Below are positions 12,001-19,891 of a DNA stretch of 64,000 nt, one piece after another. Each line of letters opens with the position of its first letter. Within the stretch, counting starts at the first letter, position 1. The notes beneath the pieces were generated by a model that did not search any database, had not been told where the DNA came from, and saw nothing but the letters and a program-made list of their open reading frames with translations. The stretch is from Hydractinia symbiolongicarpus. Its lineage: Eukaryota > Cnidaria > Hydrozoa > Anthoathecata > Hydractiniidae. The stretch lies in contig NC_079885.1 in assembly GCF_029227915.1 (NCBI RefSeq), forward strand, positions 10,653,001 through 10,717,000, in the 5' to 3' direction. A program made the translations under genes and the position numbers.

Positions 12001-14053
12001 ATTATGTCAATGTCATTGTGGAAGTATTAAATATGCATGCAAAACTCCTTTATTTCTAAATTTGTTTGTTTCCTTGTTGTATTCCTAATAACAAGTTACA
12101 CACCTTTTCTGAGCAATGAAAAAGATGGATATAGTATATATCATGTTTAATGCTTAATGTACACCTGGCACAAGCAAGAAAATATTATGATCCTCTTCAG
12201 CATAATAATTATGCTACAAACTATGTCAGTTCTGTCAAAAATATATAGATGGAAAGAATTAGAAATGATTATTACGGAACTATATCACTTCTGCATTATC
12301 TTTATGGAAGGTCAATGATGTAGCAATCACTGAGACAGAGACAGACATGAAGATTTCATTGTATTGTTGGGAAATTGTGCTACAAGATCACCAATCTATA
12401 TAGCTATGTATACCCTAGATAGTTTTTTCAAAATAATTTAATTTAATTTTATTAATTTAAGAAACAATTTTTTTTTAAAATGATACCGTGATTAATTTAT
12501 CAGAGTTAAAGCTCAACTCCTACTTTAAAACAAGTTTATTTTATATGAAAAAGTCTAGGATTAATCTTTTTTATTTTTTTGAAAAATCTTTTTATTTTTT
12601 TGAAAACACTCGCTTATTGGACAATCAAGACCATCAGGTTAACTCACCTAAAATATTTTGTATGAAACGTTCAACTTGATCCCTACTAGTGTGTTTCCTT
12701 GTCATCCTGAGATGTATATATCTAGAGCTAGCTAGATTTATATCTAATCTAGCTAAGTTTTAAAAAATTAAACTTACATTAAATTTTTCCAGACAAGATG
12801 GAAAGAGATGATGTTCTCTGATAAAACATTTCTTTTTCTTCTTGCTTTTAAATATACTCTTCTTAACAACTGGGGATTTGGTTGACTTTGTTGTTGTTGA
12901 TTTTGATGTAGTTGATTTTGTTGGAGTTGATTTTGTTGTAGTTGATTTTGTTGTAGTTGATTTTGTTGTTGTTGATTGTGTTGTGGTTTGTTTTTCTCTT
13001 TTTAATCTTGTTGCTGGTGCGAATGATGACGATGATGCGTTCTCTAAAGATTGAACTATTTTCTGTTATATTGTTCTATTTCTGTTTACTCCACAGCAGA
13101 AAATTTCTAATACGGACCGTCAAGGAACACACGCCAAACAACGTGTTTCGAATTTGAATTCGTGGGGGACTCCGTGACCCCAAGAAAGCACGGAGGTTGT
13201 GCGCCCAGTGTCCCTAAATTTTTTGTGCGGAGATAATTCATTTTGATTTTGACTCCCACTTATACCTTTCCTAACACTGACTGATATCGAAGTTGCGATA
13301 CAAATGAGTCCTGGGAATGAGGTTGTCCTTTTATTTTTGGGCTGCGACGCCATGCTGTCTCTCGCTCTCAGGTTCAAAAGGCAATATGTTAGGGGCGACG
13401 TACATACTCACATTGCCACGCTTATCAGAAATAGGCTGAAAAAACTTTTGACCTACCTACCTACCTACCTACCCTTTTAACGGACATCTGTGGCATGTTT
13501 TCTCCACAAAAAAACCTTGAAGCCCGTAAATTTGTAGCAAAAATGATTCATTGTCCCACGTCTTAACGGAAAACAAGTTGACCTACCTACCTACTCCCGG
13601 CCTATTTCCGATAAGCGTGGCAATGTGAGTATGGATGTCGCCCCTTATGTAACGAGGTTATTAAAATATAACTGCTATCATCTGAGATAAGATGGATGAA
13701 TGCAGACTAAGAAACGTCCAAAATCATTTTTTACTATGCAGACATTCTATATTTCATATGTCCTTCGTTTTTAATTTTTAAGAAAGGCAAAAACGACACA
13801 GTTTTAGAGGCACTGGGTACTAGGATGTGTAACATAAAAGGAACGGCTTGTACTTACCATTAACCTCAAACTTTTGAAGAAATTCTGATAACTGTGCAAT
13901 TTTTGAACTCAGTTTAAGCTGTGACAAATCGGTCCAGTTCGGAGGTTTCAAGAAACCAACTTCAATCCGAACAAGGGTCATCAAGGCTAACAATGTTAAG
14001 AAAATGAAAAGGAATATGCGTCGGCGAAAGATGTGAGCAATAGAAAAATTCAT
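39..14053 (-). CDS. mgat5: MGAT5-like alpha-1,6-mannosylglycoprotein 6-beta-N-acetylglucosaminyltransferase, copy A (3' end beyond window)
   Basis: Golgi GT18 enzyme that would add the beta-1,6 GlcNAc branch to N-glycans from UDP-GlcNAc. Visible coding exons: 14053-13858, 13043-12778, 11737-11651, 11251-11195, 9054-8902, 8290-8133, 6136-6002, 5492-5356, 5169-5036, 4582-4508, 3851-3774, 3576-3493, 3269-3207, 1085-969, 860-783, 141-39. All have GT/AG borders and join in frame, giving 640 residues. The start is the Met just before a short basic stretch (RRR) and a hydrophobic signal anchor at about residues 13-29, as in type II Golgi proteins. An upstream in-frame Met at 14251 is less likely. 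Residues 80-120 are a Thr/Lys/Ser repeat stem. The GGPLGELVQW motif (Glu 278) matches the segment carrying the reported catalytic Glu of human MGAT5. The donor-binding-like GVGFPFEGPGPMEA motif is near residue 497. The last two exons, seen in copy B, should lie left of base 1. Family call is firm; substrate is inferred. Confidence 0.93.
164..768. repeat. Imperfect ACA/ACG trinucleotide low-complexity tract in the copy A intron
   Basis: About 600 bp in the intron between the MGAT5-A exons at 860-783 and 141-39 consists almost only of AAC, ACA, ACG and ACT triplets. A longer unit containing AATACGATGGCGACAAC recurs several times. It opens Thr/Asn-rich frames on the plus strand and Val-rich frames on the minus strand; these are composition artefacts. 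The matching intron of copy B lacks it, so it expanded after the duplication. Confidence 0.9.
9660..9800 (+). mobile_element. 3' end fragment of the same LINE family found at 57.9-64 kb
   Basis: This stretch matches the 3' UTR of the LINE at 60860-61020: CTGAGGCAGTCTA, GTTTATCATT, then TTTTCTGGGCTAGCCACT followed by ATTATTATT. It is a short, diverged, 5'-truncated copy in the intron between MGAT5-A exons at 11251-11195 and 9054-8902. No coding part remains. Confidence 0.75.
10347..10979. mobile_element. Candidate MITE with CATGAAATTAA terminal inverted repeats
   Basis: The left end (CTTAGTATTACATGAAATTAA, here split as CTTAGTATTA then CATGAAATTAA) and the reverse complement of the right end (CCTTATTCCATGAAATTAA) are alike, and both are flanked by TATA (10343-10346, 10980-10983). 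Both arms are rich in repeated GAAATTAA. There is no transposase frame. It lies in an MGAT5-A intron. The superfamily is not assigned, and the ends could be off by a few bases. Confidence 0.5.
13390..13645. mobile_element. 256-bp foldback MITE with about 46-bp inverted repeats
   Basis: The left arm, from AGGGGCGACGTACATACTCA to about 13436, is nearly the reverse complement of the right arm ending at 13645. Both carry CACATTGCCACGCTTATC-type sequence. TATGT flanks both sides (13385-13389 and 13646-13650), consistent with a 5-bp target duplication. CCTA tetranucleotide runs lie inside each arm. It is non-coding and sits in the first visible intron of MGAT5-A. The superfamily is unknown. Confidence 0.8.
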
Positions 14054-15030
14054 CTTGTTTATTGTTTCTCTAAAATGAATATTTGCAAGGGACATATTAT
14101 AAATAGCCCTGCTATAAATAATACAAATTTTGCTCTTCGTTATAAAACCAGCCAAATCAAAGTTCATTATCTTCTGAATGAACGTATGAAGCCTTATGTT
14201 CCTTGTAAACAAGTTAACTAAAAATGCTGACAAATGCGTTTTTGTGCACAAAAACTAAGTTAGCATACCAGAGAAACTTCTTTCTAACTACATTCAAAAA
14301 AGGCATATCGATTCATTCTCATTTCCAGCATATTTCATTTTTTATATGATCCTCTATATCAGTTCCCCAGCTTCAAAGTTCATACTAAATTTCTGTAATA
14401 TCTGCACAAAAATATTTCTTATACAACTTCTAGAAAAGTGAGCCGCGAAGTTTGCTTCCGTTTAATCGAATAAGTAAAAAAAAGTATAACATTTGCATTT
14501 AGGGAAAAAGCCTTTCACAATTTGAGTTTTAGGGTTTCACAGTTTTAACTCAATTGGCGTTGTAAAAAAATTAACTTATAACAAACTACTGTCCCACTTT
14601 CGATTCCAGGCCTTTTTTAATGTCCAAAAATCTATAAGGGACGCCAAAGAGATAAAGACTTCTGTGGGTAGAGCTTACATATGAAGTACTGTAAAAAACT
14701 TGGACAATCTTGTAACTAAGGGTTCCCTACAAAAACGCCGGAACCGAATTCGGAAAGTAGCCACTCCTAACGTTCAGCATGGTTTTCCACAGGTCATTTT
14801 TATGTAAACAAACATTTTTGTATGATTTTTATTTTACGCGCATGCGCGTTAATTCTGCATAAATAAATTGTTTAAGTATGGAAGTTATTGGAGGGTGAAA
14901 TGTCAAACTCACTTTTCACATGAGAATGGGGATAGGTAAGAGAAGAGAAAAAATAGAAAGAAAATAATAATTAAAACAAAGTACATAAAAAAATAAAGAC
15001 ACGAATACATTTGTAAACACAGCCTCGTTA
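14054..15030. other. Upstream region of MGAT5-A; no gene seen
   Basis: This stretch between the MGAT5-A start and the LTR element has no convincing coding frame. It is AT-rich and should hold the promoter or 5' UTR of copy A. The one distinctive short site is the NRF1-like palindrome at 14836-14849. Confidence 0.5.
14836..14849. promoter_or_regulatory. NRF1-like palindromic site ACGCGCATGCGCGT
   Basis: A perfect 14-bp palindrome that fits the YGCGCAYGCGCR consensus of NRF1/alpha-Pal sites. It stands out in AT-rich DNA about 790 bp upstream of the MGAT5-A start codon. Such sites mark many animal promoters. Function here is inference; it could mark the copy A promoter if there is a 5' non-coding exon. 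Confidence 0.35.
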
Positions 15031-15035
15031 CCAGG
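15031..15035. repeat. Target site duplication CCAGG (left)
   Basis: CCAGG directly precedes the left LTR and recurs directly after the right LTR at 19887-19891, as expected for a 5-bp duplication made by a Ty3/gypsy integrase. Confidence 0.9.
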
Positions 15036-15174
15036 TGAGAGATACCAGCAGGACAAGAAATAACACGTGTGTCTCGTAATATAGTTAAATACAAAGAGGC
15101 TATGTACACTTCACTCCGTGCCTTACATATACAAATATATAACAGTCTGTATATATGCAGTCTCCGACACTACA
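15036..15174 (-). repeat. 3' LTR of the gypsy element
   Basis: 139 bp, TG...CA ends, identical to 19748-19886. It is the 3' LTR because the polyprotein reads leftward into it. Confidence 0.95.
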
Positions 15175-15190
15175 TTACTCCCCTTTTTAT
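15175..15190 (-). other. Polypurine tract of the gypsy element
   Basis: On the minus strand the 16 bases before the 3' LTR read ATAAAAAGGGGAGTAA, a typical plus-strand primer tract. The polyprotein stop codon (15187-15189) lies inside it, so there is practically no 3' untranslated spacer. Confidence 0.85.
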
Positions 15191-18100
15191 TTCAAAGACT
15201 CTGGGAGATCTACTTCGTATTCTGTTAGCTTTGACGGCTTCATTCGTTCACGTGTAGATCTTCTAACTTGTTCCATCGCAATTTCTTGATCGAGATTATT
15301 CCAATCTTCCTCTACTTCATACTCCACGGTTTGCATACTTTCATCTTCACTGGTTACTGCGTCTTTGTCCGCGTCTCTTTCACAAGTTAACGGTGGTATA
15401 TCGCAGTCTGCTACAGATGTTGATTTCGTGAATAGTTTCTGACTCCTTTCTTTCCCTGGGTGATTGGGAATTTTCTTGAAAAAGGTGCTATGCCGTGTGA
15501 TGACATGTCTATCCCACTCTGCAGTGACTCTGCCACCAACCTTTTTGATAATGCGATGTGGGGTTCCACAGTAGGGCGTATCACTCTTCTTTTGTTGCTT
15601 TTGGCGATACATAACCCAATCACCCACTTGTAGCTCGCTCTCTGCAACATATGCTTTTCGGTCAGCATATTTTTTCATCGAGGTTTGTCTTGCCTCCTGC
15701 TTGGCTGATATTTCGGTGTGGAACTTTGGCCTTTCAGCGCGGCGTACAGCAGGCAACCGGGTTCTGTATTGTCTGCCATTGAATAGAACCTCTGCTGGAC
15801 TGCGACCCGTCACTGTATGTGGAGTGCCCCGGTATGCCCGCAGTAAGCGCTGTAATTCGTGTCTCCAGTTCAGGTGTTCCTGCAAAGACGTTTGCAAGAG
15901 CTTCTTGAGATTGTGCATAAAGTTCTCTACCATGCCATTCGTCCATGGTGCTAGGGGTATTTTCGGACCATGCTTGAATCCCATGTATTTGGCATAGCTT
16001 GCAAATGTTGTGCTACTGTAAGGCGGGCCGTTATCTGACCCTAGATATTCCGGAATTCCAAAAAGTGCAAAAATGCGATCCATGGCTGGCAGTACTGATT
16101 GTGCAGATGTGGCGTGAACGACCTCTACAGCAGGGTAACGAGAATACATGTCTTGTACAACTAGTAGGTACTCATTACCACCCTCGATTGGCCCAAATAG
16201 GTCAGTGTTAAGTTTAATCCAGGGTTGTTCTGGTAGTGAAGAAGCTTTCATTGGTTCTTGTTGTTTCGTATCCGTTGCAGCTTGACACGGGTTGCAAAAT
16301 GCTACAGATGCCTCCACCATAGCATCTATTCCTGGAAACCACATAGTGCTTCTGATGAGTTGTTTGCATTTCACTATGCCTTGATGGCCTTCGTGCGCTA
16401 GCTGTACAGTTTTCTGTTGTAGCTGTGACGGTATAATGATCCTGTCTCCTCGCAATATAATACCTGAATCGTCCACACTGATTTCTTTGAAGATGGCTTT
16501 GTAGGGTTGTAGCTCTTTCTGCCTCTTGTCAATGTATCCTTGTCGTACAGCAATGGCAAGAGATTGAAGCGTGGGATCTTCCAACGTTGCTTGCACAATC
16601 ATATCAGTGGTAATAGCTGAATCACTTCTCATGACAGCATTGGTGACTAAGTATAAAGGAAATTCACTTTCTTGTTGGGATGGAGCCTGCTTTTGCTGTG
16701 GATGGCGAGAAAGATAATCAGATGGGTTGACTGAACCAGGTTCGTGTATTAGCTGGAAATTGTAGCCTTGTAGTTTTAGTTTATGCCTCAGAATACGTGC
16801 TGGCATGTCCTGCTTCGTTTGCTTATACAAGGCTAGTAAAGGTTGATGATCTGTACTGGCAGTATATTGGGGAAGCCCATACAGATATATGTGGTTCTTC
16901 ATTGTTCCAAAAACGAGAGCAAGGCTTTCAATCTCTAGTTGTGAGTAATTCCTTTCGGTAGGTGTAGTAGCTCTACTGTCATAACGAATAGGCTTAAAGA
17001 TGTTGTCTTGAGGATCTCTCTGGGCAAGGATGGAAGCAAGACCATCCTTCTTCGATCCGTCTACAATAAGCTTGGTGTCCTTACAGGGATCAAAATAAGC
17101 CATTGTTGTGTGTTGCTTCAAAACTTCCTTGAGCTTGTTGTATGCAGTGTTGCACTCATCTGTCCACTCAAAAACTTGGCCTTTACATGTTAGTTGTCGT
17201 AAAGGTGCAGTAATGTTGGCATAACCAGGAATAAAGGTACAGCTGAAATTGGTCATGCCTAGAAAGGATCTCACTTCCGTTGCATTTGAAGGTGCTGTCA
17301 TGGCATCAAGCGCAGTCACCTTGGCAGGATCCGGTGATATACCACTAGCCGAGAATATTAAACCAAAAAATTTAACAGATGTCACATTAAGTTGACATTT
17401 GGATCGTCCTAATGTTAATCCACAGTCTGCTAGTCGTTGTAGAACCTGGATTAATGTTAAATCATGTTCTCGTTGAGTACGACCAAATACAATGATGTCA
17501 TCATAGATGTTAGCAGCCTGTTGGATGTCAGCTAAAGTGTTAGTCATTTCGTCATGGAATACTTCTGCGGCTGAATTGGTTCCAAAGTTGAGTCGCTTGA
17601 ATTGACGTAGGCCTTTATGAGTGTAAAACACTGTGACGTATCGAGATGAGTCATCAATTTCAAATTGATTATAACCATGGTTCATGTCCAGCTTAGAAAA
17701 ATGGCATGCCCCATTCATTCTGTATCTAAGTTCCTCAATCGTTGGTATGACATGACGCGTGCGTTGAATTGCTTTATTGGCGGTAGTCATGTCAATACTC
17801 ATTCTAATTTGTGATGGATCGGCTTTTGGTGTTATGACAATGTTGGAGACCCAGTCAGTTGGTCCCTCTACCCGTTCAATGACATCTTCCTTTTCCAGCT
17901 CCTGTAACAGAGTCTCCAACTTTTCACGGTGTGCAAACGGAATACGACGTTGCGCTTGCACAACTGGGCAAACTGTTTCATCAATATGAAGGTGAACCTG
18001 ACGATATTTATGCTTCCCAATGCCATTGAATACTACATCAAAGTGGTGCATAATTGCATCAACCTTCTGTTCTTGATTGTGTGTTGTGACTTCAAGCTGC

Positions 18101-19485
18101 TTTTCAAGTTCAACCGATGTCTCTATGGGAGTTAGATGTTTGGCCATTTCTCTATAATCTAGATGTTGTACTTTGGTGTGTACCTGTTTTACAGTTTGTT
18201 GGTTGTCAAGGTGATTTACATTGATAGCCAATACATCTAAATCGAAAGCTGTGTATTTGCCCATTAAACTTTGTGCAGCAGCTCCCTCTGTTACATAAAA
18301 GGTAGCCTGGACATTGTTGTTGTTGTTGGCAGTGATTTGTGCCTCAAACGCCCCCTTGATTGGTAATGTAACTGAGTTGTATGGTTGCAGTTTTGCCTTG
18401 GTTGATCGAAGAGGAATGTGTTTTAAGTGTTCTTCATAAACATTCCATGGAATTACATTTGCATCTGCCCCCGAATCTACTTGCATAGTGATCCTGGTGT
18501 TGTCGATGTTTACCTCGATTACAGTGGATGGATAGTTTTCACAGGTGGTTCGTAGCTTCTCCGTCACTGCATCAAGTTTAATTTCTGTTGCCCCATATTC
18601 GTAAAATGACCCTCCTTGTGGTCCTGGCTGTGCAATAAGCAAGTTGACTTTCTTGCTTTCACAAACTCGTGAAAAATGATTTTTCTTGCCACAGTTATTA
18701 CATGTGGCACCTCTTGCTTTGCAACTTCCTTTGTGTGGTGTCGTTTCTCCACAATAACGACACAACTCAACCATTTTTGTTGATTTGTTGGCAGGCTTCT
18801 TTGGTGCCAGCCGCATACCTTGCTGATCAGCATAATGTGCCAATTTGTTAAGGTCGATATTCTCCGCCGAATGAGTATTATGAGGTTCCATCGTGTTTGC
18901 CTTCATGTAGCTAACTTCTCGGTGAGCCAGCTCCATAGATTGTGCCAGTTTCATCATTTGCTCGAAAGTCATATCATCTCTTATGACAGCTGTTTGCAAT
19001 TTAGGAATCGGTGTGTGTAGAGTAACCACCAACTTAATTGCTTCCTTCATGTTCATTTGATCAAATTCACAGTCTCTTGCTTTAGTCTTTAAACGAGTAA
19101 CCCATTGATCATGAGTTTCTTGAGTTGAGAGTGGTCTCATGCAGAAAAATTTGTATCTTTCTGCAGTGAGATTCTTTGAACCTTTGAAATGCTCTTCGAT
19201 CTTCCTCTTTGCCTCAGTGTATGTCGTCCCTGTATCTTCGAGGGTGTTGTAGAGCTCCCGCAACTGATGGCCGCCTAAGGCTAGGAGCGCTGCTTTTTTC
19301 TTAACTTCTGGTGAGACAGCCCCATCTTCTGTCGGTACTGTATCTAGTCCTTCAAAAGTAAAACAATATTCCAAATTTTCTACCCACATACACCAACGCT
19401 TGTGTATGTTTGAAGTAGTTTCTTCGTGATCCTGTAGTTGAAATTCTTGCACACACGAGCGAAGATTCGCTAAGGCATGCGCCAT
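15187..19485 (-). CDS. Gag-pol polyprotein of the gypsy element (1432 aa, intact)
   Basis: One frame, ATG at 19485, no internal stop. By eye: Gag N-terminus 1-235; two zinc knuckles at C242/C245/H251/C255 and C262/C265/H270/C275; aspartic protease with DSG at 337-339; reverse transcriptase with YDDIIVFG (YDD 661-663); RNase H with D809, E853 and D879; integrase zinc-binding HHCC (H1031, H1034, C1064, C1067) and D1095-D1151-E1187, which is a D,D-35-E spacing; then a basic C-terminal region. All catalytic residues I can check are present, so it may be functional. No frameshift separates gag from pol, as in Mag-type elements. Confidence 0.96.
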   Translation of the reverse strand: MAHALANLRSCVQEFQLQDHEETTSNIHKRWCMWVENLEYCFTFEGLDTVPTEDGAVSPEVKKKAALLALGGHQLRELYNTLEDTGTTYTEAKRKIEEHFKGSKNLTAERYKFFCMRPLSTQETHDQWVTRLKTKARDCEFDQMNMKEAIKLVVTLHTPIPKLQTAVIRDDMTFEQMMKLAQSMELAHREVSYMKANTMEPHNTHSAENIDLNKLAHYADQQGMRLAPKKPANKSTKMVELCRYCGETTPHKGSCKARGATCNNCGKKNHFSRVCESKKVNLLIAQPGPQGGSFYEYGATEIKLDAVTEKLRTTCENYPSTVIEVNIDNTRITMQVDSGADANVIPWNVYEEHLKHIPLRSTKAKLQPYNSVTLPIKGAFEAQITANNNNNVQATFYVTEGAAAQSLMGKYTAFDLDVLAINVNHLDNQQTVKQVHTKVQHLDYREMAKHLTPIETSVELEKQLEVTTHNQEQKVDAIMHHFDVVFNGIGKHKYRQVHLHIDETVCPVVQAQRRIPFAHREKLETLLQELEKEDVIERVEGPTDWVSNIVITPKADPSQIRMSIDMTTANKAIQRTRHVIPTIEELRYRMNGACHFSKLDMNHGYNQFEIDDSSRYVTVFYTHKGLRQFKRLNFGTNSAAEVFHDEMTNTLADIQQAANIYDDIIVFGRTQREHDLTLIQVLQRLADCGLTLGRSKCQLNVTSVKFFGLIFSASGISPDPAKVTALDAMTAPSNATEVRSFLGMTNFSCTFIPGYANITAPLRQLTCKGQVFEWTDECNTAYNKLKEVLKQHTTMAYFDPCKDTKLIVDGSKKDGLASILAQRDPQDNIFKPIRYDSRATTPTERNYSQLEIESLALVFGTMKNHIYLYGLPQYTASTDHQPLLALYKQTKQDMPARILRHKLKLQGYNFQLIHEPGSVNPSDYLSRHPQQKQAPSQQESEFPLYLVTNAVMRSDSAITTDMIVQATLEDPTLQSLAIAVRQGYIDKRQKELQPYKAIFKEISVDDSGIILRGDRIIIPSQLQQKTVQLAHEGHQGIVKCKQLIRSTMWFPGIDAMVEASVAFCNPCQAATDTKQQEPMKASSLPEQPWIKLNTDLFGPIEGGNEYLLVVQDMYSRYPAVEVVHATSAQSVLPAMDRIFALFGIPEYLGSDNGPPYSSTTFASYAKYMGFKHGPKIPLAPWTNGMVENFMHNLKKLLQTSLQEHLNWRHELQRLLRAYRGTPHTVTGRSPAEVLFNGRQYRTRLPAVRRAERPKFHTEISAKQEARQTSMKKYADRKAYVAESELQVGDWVMYRQKQQKKSDTPYCGTPHRIIKKVGGRVTAEWDRHVITRHSTFFKKIPNHPGKERSQKLFTKSTSVADCDIPPLTCERDADKDAVTSEDESMQTVEYEVEEDWNNLDQEIAMEQVRRSTRERMKPSKLTEYEVDLPESLK

Positions 19486-19726
19486 ATTTGTTTATGTTTT
19501 ACGCACACAACACTTGAAGCCTAATTTGGTTGAGCGTGGTGATGTCCTACGTAAAGTCGTAGCCGTAGTACAAAAAAAAATGGCGGAGGTGGCTCCTGGC
19601 GAGCGACGCAGCTTGAGCGTAACAGTTTTCTTCCAAACGGTACAAGAATTCAGTACAAGGTTGAAAACGTATTTGTACTTATCTGACAATGTTTCTGAAA
19701 TGTTGTGGTAAATTTTCTTTGTATAA

Positions 19727-19745
19727 AATCCAATCCTCGTCGCCA
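19727..19745 (-). other. Primer binding site, tRNA-Ser(GCU) type
   Basis: The plus strand reads AATCCAATCCTCGTCGCCA, two bases from the 5' LTR. This equals the 3' end of animal tRNA-Ser(GCU) including CCA, as I remember that tRNA, except for one base. The element RNA would therefore pair with this tRNA for minus-strand priming. Confidence 0.85.
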
Positions 19746-19747
19746 AA

Positions 19748-19886
19748 TGAGAGATACCAGCAGGACAAGAAATAACACGTGTGTCTCGTAATATAGTTAA
19801 ATACAAAGAGGCTATGTACACTTCACTCCGTGCCTTACATATACAAATATATAACAGTCTGTATATATGCAGTCTCCGACACTACA
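19748..19886 (-). repeat. 5' LTR of the gypsy element
   Basis: 139-bp partner of 15036-15174 with no difference that I can see. It should contain the element promoter. Confidence 0.95.
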
Positions 19887-19891
19887 CCAGG
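19887..19891. repeat. Target site duplication CCAGG (right)
   Basis: Second copy of the 5-bp duplication at 15031-15035. Confidence 0.9.

Larger units (their letters stand above)
15036..19886 (-). mobile_element. Complete Ty3/gypsy-type LTR retrotransposon
   Basis: A 4,851-bp element: two 139-bp LTRs identical over their whole length by eye, a CCAGG target duplication, a primer site next to the 5' LTR (19727-19745), a purine tract before the 3' LTR (15175-15190) and one uninterrupted gag-pol frame on the minus strand. Domain order is Gag, zinc knuckles, protease, RT, RNase H, integrase, so it is gypsy-type rather than copia-type. The single frame, short LTRs and tRNA-Ser primer site resemble the Mag group. 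Identical LTRs and an intact frame indicate a recent insertion. It lies between the two MGAT5 genes and interrupts neither coding region. Confidence 0.96.

Noticed and set aside
12842-13054. Plus-strand VVDF-repeat frame
   Set aside because: Antisense shadow of the Thr/Lys repeat exon of MGAT5-A.
15701-19020. Plus-strand frames of 60-98 codons across the gypsy element
   Set aside because: All are antisense to the intact polyprotein frame.
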